From NCBI GenBank assembly GCA_964449175.1, contig CAYUYH010000101.1, positions 1 to 9,427 of the forward strand: DNA of 9,427 nucleotides. Reading direction: 5' to 3'. Below are positions 1 to 8,087 of the stretch, piece by piece (the first letter of the stretch is position 1; every line of letters begins with the position of its first letter). The stretch comes from CAYUYH01 sp964449175 (GTDB lineage: Bacteria > Planctomycetota > Phycisphaerae > SM23-33). The translations under genes were made by a program, and so were the position numbers. The notes beneath the pieces were generated by a model. That model saw only the letters and a program-made list of their open reading frames with translations, was not told the DNA's origin and did no database searches.

Positions 1-751
1 ACCACCAGACGTTCCGGTAGGCCGCCACGCGGGCGATGAGGTACTTGAGGTATCGTTCCTCGGTGTCGGCGTCGAGGTTGGCGAAGCCCCAGCGGTCGTA
101 GGGGTGGAAGAGGATCAAGTCCGCCTCTATCCCCATGTCGCGCAGTTGGCCGATGCGCCTCTCCAGCAGCCGCCAGAAACGCACGTCGAACCGCTTGAAG
201 TCCCAGGAGTACTTGCCCTTTCGCCTGGGGCCCTTTCGCGGGAAGACGTAGCGGTCGGGATCGTTGGCGTTGTAGACATAGTGCTTGGGGAAGACGCACA
301 TGCGGATCTTGTTGAACGGTCCCTTGGCCAGCGTTCGCAGCGTCTGTGCCTGTAGGGCCGGCGTCTGGTGGATCCACGCGTAACAGGTCGTGCCGAACGA
401 GTAATGCTGCGTGCCGTCGGCATACGCCAGGTGGTGATAGCGGTAGACGTCCACCGGGCCGTGGTTGCCGTTCCCCGGCGGCGTGCAGGTGAACTTGCCT
501 TCGACGCCCGCCAGGGCCTTGCGGTTGGATCGCGTGGTGTACGTCCACGTCCCCTCGTGGTCGGGCATGAAGCGGACGCGATAGACGCCGTCGCCGTCGT
601 AGAAGCCGTCGACGTCCATCGTGCGGTTCCGCTGCCTGAAGGTCGCGCCGAACTGGACGCTGGTGAACGGATTCCCGCTGCTCGGGCCGGTCAACTTCAG
701 CTCGAATACGCCCCACTTCTCCACGTTCCGTGTGCTTCTGCCGCGTGCCAT
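1..751 (-). CDS. DUF5060/DUF4038 apiosidase-like putative glycoside hydrolase, C-terminus beyond window
   Basis: This frame is open from an ATG at 751-749 to the left edge, giving 250 complete residues with no stop. An AAAGGA Shine-Dalgarno lies 6 nt upstream of the ATG, which fixes the start. Residues about 8-90 read as a DUF5060 beta-sandwich (VEKWGVFEL, GPSSGNPF, then FMPDHEGTWTY). From about residue 100 a DUF4038 (apiosidase-like, TIM-barrel) domain begins, with family-typical GTTCYAWIHQ, FNKIRMCVFPKHY and LILFHPYDRWGF. Members of this group are regarded as glycoside hydrolases acting on plant or algal polysaccharide side chains; the substrate here cannot be read. No signal peptide is visible, so as written the protein would be cytoplasmic and would act on imported oligosaccharides. 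The rest of the barrel and any C-terminal domain are outside the window. It is divergent from the tsaC fusion and probably unrelated to it. Family call firm, activity inferred. Confidence 0.88.
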   Translation of the reverse strand, partial: MARGRSTRNVEKWGVFELKLTGPSSGNPFTSVQFGATFRQRNRTMDVDGFYDGDGVYRVRFMPDHEGTWTYTTRSNRKALAGVEGKFTCTPPGNGNHGPVDVYRYHHLAYADGTQHYSFGTTCYAWIHQTPALQAQTLRTLAKGPFNKIRMCVFPKHYVYNANDPDRYVFPRKGPRRKGKYSWDFKRFDVRFWRLLERRIGQLRDMGIEADLILFHPYDRWGFANLDADTEERYLKYLIARVAAYRNVWW

Positions 752-824
752 TCCACGTCCTTTCGCTTGCGATGACTGCACGAGCGCCCTGCTGTCCGGC
801 GGTCCGGCCTGGCCGGGAACGGGG

Positions 825-830
825 ATAATA
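825..830 (-). promoter_or_regulatory. Possible -10 element for the DUF5060 gene
   Basis: Read on the minus strand this is TATTAT, the only AT-rich hexamer in a very GC-rich leader, about 75 nt before the ATG. It sits between GGGG and CCCC runs (821-824, 831-834). The hexamer 17 nt upstream, TGGCCC, is a poor -35 match, so this call rests on the -10 and position only. Confidence 0.3.
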
Positions 831-892
831 CCCCAAGCCCGCCTTCCGGGCCAGCCTGCGTTGCCGCCCGCCACGCCCCGGCCACCGGCGCG

Positions 893-940
893 GCATGGGC
901 ATCCTGCCCATGCGTATCACGGGCGAGACGCCCGCACCAC
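893..940. repeat. Intergenic tandem hairpins of the PVC 'HGRDART/HGQDAHA' palindrome type
   Basis: Two short palindromes lie side by side. The first has 8-bp arms GCATGGGC (893-900) and GCCCATGC (906-913) around a 5-nt loop. The second has 6-bp arms CGGGCG (920-925) and CGCCCG (929-934) around a 3-nt loop, followed by CACCACGG. Translated on the plus strand the stretch reads HGRDARTTA, and on the minus strand THGQDAHA. Spurious peptides of this kind recur in planctomycete and verrucomicrobial annotations because the underlying palindromic DNA is dispersed between genes. That makes this a likely copy of a REP-like dispersed element, not coding sequence. It lies between divergent genes, just upstream of the tsaC promoter. 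Only one copy is in this window, so dispersal is from general knowledge. Confidence 0.6.
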
Positions 941-955
941 GGCCGCCCGGTCGCC

Positions 956-985
956 TTGACTCCGTCCGCCCCGGCGGCTGATAAT
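956..985 (+). promoter_or_regulatory. Sigma70-type promoter of the tsaC-ywlE/rpiB operon
   Basis: TTGACT (956-961) and GATAAT (980-985) are separated by 18 nt, each one base from the vegetative consensus. The -10 is preceded by T, as in TGATAAT. Transcription would start near 992, leaving a leader of only about 14 nt before the GTG at 1006. The leader carries an AGGA (994-997) 8 nt before that start. The fit of promoter, SD and start codon supports the GTG start. Confidence 0.65.
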
Positions 986-1005
986 GGCAGGCCAGGACTC
1001 CACTC

Positions 1006-2139
1006 GTGCGGACTGAAACCATCAGAGCAACGTCGTCCTCTCAGCAAGCTGCGGCCGCCAGGCGCGGCGCCGAGGCGATCAGAGAGGGCAAGCTCGTCGC
1101 CTTCGCCACGGAGACCGTCTACGGCGTGGCGGCGATGGCGTGCAACGCCGAGGCGATGGAGCGGCTGCGGCAGCTCAAGGACCGGCCGAAGCGGCCCTTC
1201 AGCATCCACCTCGCCACGCCGCAGGATGCCAAGCTGTACGTCTCGGACCTGCCCCCGGCCGCCCGGAGGCTGATGGCCAAGGCTTGGCCGGGGCCGGTGA
1301 CGATCGTCCTGCCCGTCGGGGGGCAGCTCGCCAACCGGAGATTCGCCGACGCCGACCTGTACGACGTGCTGTGTTGGAATGGCTCGATCGCGCTGAGGTG
1401 CCCGGACCATCCGCTGGCCGCGCGGATGCTCTCGGCCATCGACTGGCCCGTCGTCGCGCCCAGCGCCAACCTGGCGGGCGCGCCGTCCCCGAGGAACGCC
1501 GAGGAGGTCCTGGCCGGTGTGGGCGGGCGGATCGACCTGCTCATAGACTCAGGGCCCACCTGCTACGGCGGCGACAGCACGGTCGTAGCCGTGGAGGACG
1601 ACTCGTGGCGAATCCTCCGCGAGGGGGTCTACTCCGCCGGCGACATCGAGCGGCTGATGCGGCGGACGATCGTGTTCATCTGTAGCGGCAACACCTGCCG
1701 AAGCCCGATGGCTGCGGGCTTGGCCGGAAAGCTGCTGGCCAAGCGGCTGGGCTGTCGCGTGGGCGAGTTGCCGAGTCGCGGGTGGGCGATCGTCTCTGCC
1801 GGCACGTGGGCCGCAAACGGCGGCTCGGCCAGCGCGGAGGCCTCGGCCGCCGCGGCCGCGCTCGGCGCCGACATATCCGCCCACCGAAGCCAAAAAGCGA
1901 CGAAAGAGTTGATTGAGGGCGCGGAGATGGTATTCTGCATGACGGCCGATCAGGTCGAGGACGTGAAACGACTGGCCCCTTCGTCGACCGGCAAGGTGCG
2001 CCGGCTGGCCGCGCGGCAGGACATCTCCGACCCTGCCGGAGGAGGCAAGAAGGCTTACGAGCAGACGGCGGCCAGGCTACAACAGGCCTTGTCGCGAGAA
2101 ATCGATAGGATGGTCAATGAGAATAGCGCTGGCAGCTGA
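1006..2139 (+). CDS. Fusion: threonylcarbamoyl-AMP synthase (TsaC/Sua5) + YwlE-like low-molecular-weight phosphatase
   Basis: Residues about 15-215 form a YrdC/TsaC domain that makes threonylcarbamoyl-AMP from threonine, bicarbonate and ATP for the t6A37 modification of ANN-decoding tRNAs. Visible marks are TETVYG (36-40 region), the KDRPKRP strand (58-64), APSAN (151-155) and STVV followed by WRILREGVYS. There is no separate C-terminal Sua5 domain. Residues about 219-375 form an LMW-PTP fold with the P-loop CSGNTCRS: catalytic Cys226, Arg232, and the general acid Asp342 in DISDP. Thr230 takes the position that in Bacillus YwlE favours phosphoarginine; tyrosine phosphatases usually have Ile there. 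The second domain may therefore be a protein arginine phosphatase, but this rests on one residue. Translation starts at a GTG with AGGA 8 nt upstream. The 3' end overlaps rpiB by 23 nt. The order matches Bacillus ywlC, ywlE, ywlF. The cytosolic location follows from the lack of a signal peptide. Confidence 0.92.
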   Translation: MRTETIRATSSSQQAAAARRGAEAIREGKLVAFATETVYGVAAMACNAEAMERLRQLKDRPKRPFSIHLATPQDAKLYVSDLPPAARRLMAKAWPGPVTIVLPVGGQLANRRFADADLYDVLCWNGSIALRCPDHPLAARMLSAIDWPVVAPSANLAGAPSPRNAEEVLAGVGGRIDLLIDSGPTCYGGDSTVVAVEDDSWRILREGVYSAGDIERLMRRTIVFICSGNTCRSPMAAGLAGKLLAKRLGCRVGELPSRGWAIVSAGTWAANGGSASAEASAAAAALGADISAHRSQKATKELIEGAEMVFCMTADQVEDVKRLAPSSTGKVRRLAARQDISDPAGGGKKAYEQTAARLQQALSREIDRMVNENSAGS

Positions 2140-2620
2140 TCACAGAGGTCATGGAGTGAAAGAGCGGATAGCGATCCTGCTGTCCGAGCGGGCGCACGAG
2201 GTGCTCGACATGGGCACCAACAGCTCCAAAAGCTGCGACTATCCGGACTTGGCGTGGCCCGCCTCCAAGGCTGTCAGCGAGGGCAAGGCCGACTGCGCGA
2301 TCCTCATCTGCGGCAGCGGCATCGGCATGACCATCTGCGCCAACAAGGTCCATGGCATCCGGGCCGCCCTCTGCCACGACGAACTCACCGCCCAGATGTC
2401 CCGCCACCACAACAACGCCAACGTGCTCTGCCTGGCCAGCGACGTGCTGGGCGAGGAGCTGATGCGGCGGATCGTCACGAGCTGGCTCGACACGAGCTTC
2501 GAAGGCGGCGGGCGCCACGAGCGCCGCGTCAGGAAGATCGGCCTGATCGAGCAGGGCAAGGATCCGACTACCTACGACAAGGCCAACGGCCTGGCCAATA
2601 ACGACAATTGCCCAGCGTAG
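2117..2620 (+). CDS. rpiB: Ribose-5-phosphate isomerase B
   Basis: This 167-residue RpiB/LacAB-type sugar-phosphate isomerase interconverts ribose 5-phosphate and ribulose 5-phosphate in the pentose phosphate pathway. The start MRIALAADHRG is typical, with Asp8-His9 in the substrate site. ICGSGIGM carries Cys65, aligned with the catalytic Cys66 of E. coli RpiB, and is followed by ICANKVHGIRAA and the phosphate-binding SRHHNNANV (95-103). The ATG lies inside the end of the tsaC fusion gene, 6 nt after an AGGA (2107-2110), so the two are probably translationally coupled. The length is about 17 residues above the usual ~150, from a polar tail after KDPTTY. The gene ends 37 nt short of the convergent gene at 2658. 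No clear hairpin-plus-T-run terminator is visible in that gap. Confidence 0.95.
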   Translation: MRIALAADHRGHGVKERIAILLSERAHEVLDMGTNSSKSCDYPDLAWPASKAVSEGKADCAILICGSGIGMTICANKVHGIRAALCHDELTAQMSRHHNNANVLCLASDVLGEELMRRIVTSWLDTSFEGGGRHERRVRKIGLIEQGKDPTTYDKANGLANNDNCPA

Positions 2621-2657
2621 ATCGCACGTTCCCTGCCGCGATTGTGCCCCTGTCGGC

Positions 2658-4733
2658 CTAGCGCCCCTTGAGCTTGGCGGCTGCCTCGGCGGCCAGTTGT
2701 GACTCCGGATACTCATCGGCCAGTCGCCGCAGCGCGGCCCTGGCGGCCGCAGTGTGCCCCATCCGCTCGTGGGCCTCCGCGCCCACCATAAGCAGCTCGG
2801 GGGCGTAGACGCTGGCAGGGTTCACGCCCAACAGCACGTTGACCTCCTCGATGGCATCGCGATAGCGCGACCGCGCGAGGGAGACCTTGGCCTGCAACAG
2901 CGACCAGTAGCCGCCGAGCATGTCCATCGGCAGCTCCGCCGCCCAGCGCTGGAGGTAGTCGTCGGCTGCGTCGTGGTCCTCGCCGCGAAGGTACGCCTCG
3001 ACGTGCCTGGTCATGTCGCCGCGGATTATGGCCTCGTCGCCGCCCGACCTGCCGGCTGCCAGGCCGGCTTCAGCGTAGGCGGCCTGCGCTTTGGCGTAGT
3101 CTCCGCGCACACGCCACACGTCGCCGATGCCGACCCGCGCCAGGCGGGCCAGCCCGGCTAGATTGGGGCTGGTGAACGTGGAGATTATTTCCTGGAATAT
3201 CTCCATGGCCTGCTCGTCGCAGCCTGGGGCGCGGGCGAATCGCTGGCCGGCCCGGAGCATGAGGTGCGCCCGGACCAGGCGCGAGTCGGCCAGCCGCGAC
3301 GCCCGCAGCATGGCCTGGGCGGCCTCTGCGTCTCTGCCCGCCGAAGCCAGGATGTCCGCGTACATCAGCACCACGGTCTGTAGCGGCTGAACCGCTACCT
3401 TGTCGCGACTCAGCAGCGCCTGGGCGGCACGGACAATGCGCCGATCCTGCCCCGTCCGCTCGAACAACTGACACGCCACGGCAATCGACTTGTCGCTCAG
3501 CGCGGCGAAGTCGTAGCCGGACACCGTCGCGGCGTATTGCTGGAGGCTGTCCAGCGCGCTGTCGGTCACGCGGTCCCACGGGCGGGAGACGACCAGGCGG
3601 TTGGTCCGAGTGTATCGCCCGCTCGGCGCGCGGACGGTGAGCGCGACGACGTACTCGCCGTCGGTCAGGTAGACGTGATCGACGCGCCTCTCCGTGGAAG
3701 TCTGGCCGTCGCCGAAGTCCCACTCGAACCGCGCCTGCTGGGCCGGCCGCCCGTCCAGGAGCGCCTCGAACGTGTAGCGCTGGATGTAGAAATCCTTCAT
3801 GAACGCCTCGCCGGCGTGGACGGGGATAAAGTCCGCGGTCATCGCCTTGAATCGCTCTTCCATCGCTCCCGGCCTGGCCTCGACCACCTCCGCGAAGGCC
3901 GAAGACGGTATGGGCCTGATCCGCTCCTGCCCCGGCGGGCGCCACGCCGCCACCGCCACCGGATCGCCGCTCCAGCAGGCGTGCAGGAACGTCACCTTGT
4001 GCAGCCCGGAGGTCAGCTCGATGCTCCCCTGCATGCGGACGTCGCGCTGCGGGCCATGTCTGTTGGGATTGCCGACGACGAGCTGGTCGTCTATCAGAAG
4101 GAAGGATGCGTCGCGACTGGACGAGCAGAAAACGTACTGCCCCGACCACGGGCACCGCAGGAAGCCGGTGTAGACAACCAGGATGCGGTTATCGCCGCTG
4201 AACGGGTTGTGGCCCTGGAATATCCGCGGGCGGAAGCCCCGGCCTATCAGCTCGGGAGCTTCGGCGAGCTTGGCGCGGACTTGCTGGAGGCTCTGGGCGA
4301 CCGGTCGGGTGTATCCATAGACCTCCATCAGCACGCCGCGCCTGATGTCCAGCTCGTTCGCCGGCGGGTCGGCGGCGCGGTTGCCGAAGTAGACGTAGTA
4401 CGTGCTCACGCCCGATCGCCGCGCGAAGGCCACCGTCGCCTGGTCGCCCGGGCCGGTCATCAGCACGCGGCGGGAGACCTCCGCCCCGGCCTGCGTGGTC
4501 ACGCGGATGTCGCCGCCGTCGGGCCTGGTCAGGCCGCCCGTCGGCATGGTCACGACCGCCACTTCGTCGCCCGGCAGGCGCGACGCCGGGCGGATCGGCA
4601 CGGTCACCGCTCGCCGATACGGCCAAGCCGCGTTGTACCACGTGCCCTGGGCGCCCGCGCTGCCGGCGCCAAGCACGGACGCCAGCGCCGACGCCGCCAG
4701 CCAACATTTGCGGACAATGCCGATGCGTTCCAT
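2658..4733 (-). CDS. Exported multidomain protein: DUF2341-like, PA14-like, PKD and TPR-like repeats
   Basis: This 691-residue protein starts with a Sec signal peptide: a basic N-terminus (RIGIVRK), a hydrophobic core (11-22) and a likely cut after Ala28 (SAGA/QG). Residues about 31-118 resemble DUF2341 (WYNAAWPYRR at the start, TYYVYFGN at the end), a beta-sandwich found in surface proteins. About 165-280 look like a PA14 lectin-type module (SGQYVFCSSSRDASFLLIDD), but the usual Asp-Asp-Gly loop is replaced by SSRDA, so sugar or calcium binding is uncertain. About 315-383 is a PKD domain with WDFGDG (338-343) and HVYLTDGEYVV. From about 395 to the end the protein is alpha-helical with TPR-like pairs, for example GDYAKAQAAYAEAG and ARAALRRLADEYPESQLA. 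It probably acts in the periplasm or at the surface as an adhesion or scaffold protein; no catalytic motif is seen. The SD is weak (GGAC about 16 nt before ATG). It is divergent from the HAD operon. Confidence 0.85.
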   Translation of the reverse strand: MERIGIVRKCWLAASALASVLGAGSAGAQGTWYNAAWPYRRAVTVPIRPASRLPGDEVAVVTMPTGGLTRPDGGDIRVTTQAGAEVSRRVLMTGPGDQATVAFARRSGVSTYYVYFGNRAADPPANELDIRRGVLMEVYGYTRPVAQSLQQVRAKLAEAPELIGRGFRPRIFQGHNPFSGDNRILVVYTGFLRCPWSGQYVFCSSSRDASFLLIDDQLVVGNPNRHGPQRDVRMQGSIELTSGLHKVTFLHACWSGDPVAVAAWRPPGQERIRPIPSSAFAEVVEARPGAMEERFKAMTADFIPVHAGEAFMKDFYIQRYTFEALLDGRPAQQARFEWDFGDGQTSTERRVDHVYLTDGEYVVALTVRAPSGRYTRTNRLVVSRPWDRVTDSALDSLQQYAATVSGYDFAALSDKSIAVACQLFERTGQDRRIVRAAQALLSRDKVAVQPLQTVVLMYADILASAGRDAEAAQAMLRASRLADSRLVRAHLMLRAGQRFARAPGCDEQAMEIFQEIISTFTSPNLAGLARLARVGIGDVWRVRGDYAKAQAAYAEAGLAAGRSGGDEAIIRGDMTRHVEAYLRGEDHDAADDYLQRWAAELPMDMLGGYWSLLQAKVSLARSRYRDAIEEVNVLLGVNPASVYAPELLMVGAEAHERMGHTAAARAALRRLADEYPESQLAAEAAAKLKGR

Positions 4734-4830
4734 GGTATAAGCTCGTCCATATTAGCATAACGCGCGGGGCGACGCCCTGTTGCCTGCTATGACAGACGCC
4801 CGGAGCAATCACAAAGCGGGAGAATCCCAG
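4734..4830. promoter_or_regulatory. Divergent intergenic region between the PA14/PKD gene and the HAD-ABC operon
   Basis: These 97 bases must hold, or border, the promoters of both divergent units. A small AT-rich island at 4747-4761 (CATATTAGCATAACG on plus) is the only such patch. On minus it offers TATGCT as a -10, about 20 nt before the ATG at 4733, with no good -35. On plus, TATAAG at 4736-4741 is possible but has no -35 at the right spacing. No operator-like palindrome stands out. Confidence 0.35.
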
Positions 4831-5409
4831 ATGCCCTTCGAGGCGGTCGTCTTCGACATGGACGGCACGCTCGTGGAAGCGACGTTGGACTTCGCAGCCG
4901 TCCGCGCCGAGCTGGACGTGCCGGCCGACGCGGGGATCTTCGAGACCATCCTGGCCATGCCGGCCCGCGCGGCCGCCGACGCGCTGAGGCGGCTGGAGGA
5001 TATGGAGCTCGCGGGCGCCGCCCGCGCCCGCCTCAACGACGGCGCCGTCGAGGTACTGGCCGCCGTGCGGGCCGCCGGCCTGAAGACCGCCCTGCTCACT
5101 CGCAACAATCGCCAGGCCATGGAGACCGTGCTGCGGCGATTCGACCTGGCGTTTGACCTGGCGTGGTCGCGCGAGGACGGCGCGGTCAAGCCCTCGCCCG
5201 AGGCCGTGCTGCGGGCGTGCGACTCACTCGGCGTTCGCCCGGGGCGGACGGCGTGCGTGGGCGACTTCCGCTACGACGTCGAGGCCGCAAACGCCGCCGG
5301 CACCGTCAGCATCCTGCTTGTCAGGCCGGACAGTGTGCCGCCCTTTGCGGCTTCGGCCGCTCGCGTGGTACACTCCCTCCGCGAGTTGCCTGCCATATTG
5401 GGTATCTGA
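4831..5409 (+). CDS. HAD-superfamily hydrolase, phosphoglycolate phosphatase-like
   Basis: This 192-residue HAD phosphatase has all four motifs: FDMDGT (nucleophile Asp9, acid/base Asp11), LLTRN (Thr90), VKPSP (Lys120) and GDFRYD (Asp145, Asp149). The short helical insertion after motif I (about 17-80) fits a subfamily I cap, as in Gph or beta-phosphoglucomutase-like enzymes. The substrate cannot be told. I chose the ATG at 4831 because GGGAG lies 8 nt upstream and the HAD fold begins right after it. An earlier in-frame ATG at 4789 would add 14 polar residues with no SD. It is the first gene of the operon; the stop is 3 nt before the permease ATG. A cytosolic phosphatase leading an envelope transport operon is odd and may be simple co-transcription. 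Confidence 0.88.
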   Translation: MPFEAVVFDMDGTLVEATLDFAAVRAELDVPADAGIFETILAMPARAAADALRRLEDMELAGAARARLNDGAVEVLAAVRAAGLKTALLTRNNRQAMETVLRRFDLAFDLAWSREDGAVKPSPEAVLRACDSLGVRPGRTACVGDFRYDVEAANAAGTVSILLVRPDSVPPFAASAARVVHSLRELPAILGI

Positions 5410-5412
5410 GCA

Positions 5413-6622
5413 ATGGCCTATCTGCCGCTGGCGAACATCCTCCACCACAAGCTCCGCAGCGCACTGAGCGCGCTGGGCATCGGCATCGGCATCTGCATGC
5501 TGGTGACGCTGTCGGGCCTGTCGCGCGGCAGCCTCAGCGAGATCGCCGACCGGTGGGAGTCGGTCGACGCCGACCTGATCGTCATGCCCCGCGGCTGGGG
5601 CGAGAACGCCTCCGACAAGAGCGGCTCGGCCCTGCCGGACCGATACGCCGAGCGGATACTCGCCGAGCATGGCGACATCGTGCGGCGCGTGGTGCCCGTG
5701 TTCACCTGGCCGATGAAGTTCGCCGGGCAGGACCAGATGACAGTCGGCGTGGACAGCGAGAAGTGGGCGACGTTGGCCGGCGGCCGTGAGCTGGTGTCGG
5801 GCAGGCTATGCGACCCGAGCAGCCGATTCGCCCGTTGGCTGACTGACAAGTTGCTCGCCCAGCCGGACAACGCCGACGGCATCCTCGAACTCACTCAGCA
5901 GGACCTGGCCGATCCGTCACACAACGGCCTGGAGCTGGTCATCGACACGCGCCTGGCCAAGGCGGGCCGCTTGAAGCTCGGCCAGACCGTCCGCGCCGCC
6001 AACCATGATTGGACCGTCGTCGGCATTGTCCGGGCCGGCGCGATGTCAAGAGTGTTCATGCCGCGGAGGACGGCGCAGTACCTCTTCGGCAACGGCGACG
6101 TGACCAAGAGCACGCTGATGTTCGTCAAGCTCGCCGACGGCGTGGACGTCGGCCCGGCGGCGCGGGCCATCGCCGCCACCACCGGCCAGGACGTCGTGCC
6201 CCTGGCGCGATACCGGGGCATGCTCGTCGAGAAATTCGGCATCATGTTCGTCTACGTCGATGTGGTCAACGTCGTCGCCCTGGTGATCGCGTTCCTGTTC
6301 ATCATGGTCACGCTGTACACGATGGTGCTCCAGCGCACGCGAGAGATTGCGATCCTCAAGTCGTCGGGCGCGTCGAACTTCTTCCTGCTGCGGCAGGTGC
6401 TAGCCGAAAGCATGCTGCTGACGGTCGCGGGGGCCGCGGCCGGGGTGGCGATGAGCTTCGCAGCCGCCTGGCTCATCGAGGCGGCCCGACCGCTGCTGAC
6501 CGTGACGATCACGTGGCGGTGGATCGCGATTTCAGCCGGCGCGGCGCTTCTCGGCGCGGTGGTCGCGGCCGTCTACCCGGCTTGGCAAGCGACGAGGGTG
6601 GACGTCTGCGAGGCGCTGACAC

Positions 6623-6630
<8 letters not shown>
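5413..6630 (+). CDS. ABC transporter permease, FtsX/MacB/LolC-E type
   Basis: This 405-residue inner-membrane permease has the four-helix FtsX layout. One N-terminal segment (about 18-36, ALGIGIGICMLVTLSGL) follows a basic HHKLRSALS. A periplasmic MacB-PCD-like domain covers about 40-275. Three C-terminal segments (about 281-305, 333-355 and 368-390) follow. The cytoplasmic loop TREIAILKSSGAS (309-321) is the family's coupling segment for the ATPase, and the tail PAWQATRVDVCEALTLE is typical. Families of this type extract lipoproteins (LolCE), export peptides or macrolides (MacB) or regulate cell-wall hydrolases (FtsX). There is only one permease gene here, so a homodimer is likely. The start is 3 nt after the HAD stop, and the 3' end overlaps the ATPase gene by 8 nt. 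The LolA-like gene downstream favours a lipoprotein or lipid role, but this is inference. Confidence 0.93.
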
Positions 6631-7304
<674 letters not shown>

Positions 7305-7321
<17 letters not shown>

Positions 7322-8087
7322 CAGCCTGGCCGAGCCGCCCGCGCTGGTCGGCGGCGACGACCGCATGTCGCTGCGGGTGTGGTTCGTTATTCACGCGATC
7401 TGGCTGCTGGCCCTGGCGGCCGCATTTGTGTATTTGGTGCGCGGCGAGGGCGGCACGTGGCGCCAGTGGACGGACAACCCGGCGGCGGCCTTCACCGCGA
7501 CGAGCCCGGCCGTCAAGGTCATCGGCTTCACGCTATACGTCACGATCTGCTGCACGTTCCTGCCGCTGCCGACGGGCTGGATCGTCGCCGCCCTGGCCAC
7601 CCGCGAGGCGAACCTCACAGGCGGGCTCGCCTCCACAGTGATCCTGGTGTCCTTGATCGGGGCGTTCGGCTCGATGATGGCCAACCTCAACGACTACCAC
7701 GTCTTCACCGCCCTGCTTCGCCACCATCGCATCGCCGCCATCCGCCGGACCCGCAGCTACCACGCCGCGGCGAAATGGTTCGCCAAGGGGCCGTTCTCGC
7801 TCGTACTACTGTTCAGCATACTGCCGTTGCCGATGGACGTCGTGCGAGTGGTGGCGGCGATATATCGCTACGACAGGCTCGCGTTCGCCGCGGCTAACTT
7901 CGTCGGCAGGTTCGCCAGGTACGCTGTGATCGCGTTCGTGACGTACTACTGGAACCTCGGCTGGATCGCACCGGCGGCGCTGCTGGCGCTGGCGGGCGTG
8001 TTGGGAGCAGGCAGACTGACGCTGCACCTGGTCAAGAAGCTGGTCGGCAACTCCACGCCCGCGGCCGGCCAGGAGGAGCCGCAATGA
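7305..8087 (+). CDS. VTT-domain membrane protein (TVP38/TMEM64/DedA-like)
   Basis: This 260-residue integral membrane protein has hydrophobic segments near 25-45, 70-86, 106-124, 163-185, 193-213 and 218-238. The core fits the VTT (SNARE-associated) fold: TFLPLPTGWIVAAL (84-97) in the first re-entrant region, and FSILPLPMDVVRVVAA (170-185) followed by RYDRLAFAAANFVGRFARY (188-206) in the second, where the proline-Asp-Arg and Gly-Arg pattern is family-typical. VTT proteins are linked to lipid scrambling (TMEM41B/VMP1) and to recycling of undecaprenyl phosphate or phospholipids (DedA). The start ATG at 7305 overlaps the ATPase by 17 nt but has its AGG directly adjacent, which is too close for a normal SD. 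ATG at 7365 (MSLRVWF) is an alternative that drops 20 polar residues. The stop overlaps the next start as ATGA. Confidence 0.82.
8071..8076 (+). promoter_or_regulatory. Perfect Shine-Dalgarno of the LolA-like gene
   Basis: AGGAGG lies 7 nt before the ATG at 8084, within the last codons of the VTT gene. It is the strongest ribosome site in the operon and fixes the start. It also suggests that the LolA-like protein is made in higher amounts than the membrane subunits, as expected for a soluble carrier. Confidence 0.8.

Noticed and set aside
104..775. Short plus-strand frames opposite the DUF5060 gene.
   Set aside because: They lie antisense to a strongly conserved DUF5060/DUF4038 reading frame and have no start signals or domains.
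697..1410. 237-residue minus-strand open frame across the intergenic region and into the tsaC gene.
   Set aside because: It is antisense to clear TsaC coding sequence, covers the palindromic repeat (giving HGQDAHA) and has no recognisable domain.
2621..2657. Possible bidirectional terminator between the convergent rpiB and PA14/PKD genes.
   Set aside because: Only a 4-bp GCAC/GTGC pairing was found, with no U-rich tail on either strand.
3537..4760. 407-residue plus-strand open frame opposite the PA14/PKD/TPR gene.
   Set aside because: It is a GC-driven shadow. The minus-strand frame has a signal peptide and WDFGDG PKD motif, while this one has no domain, SD or plausible composition.
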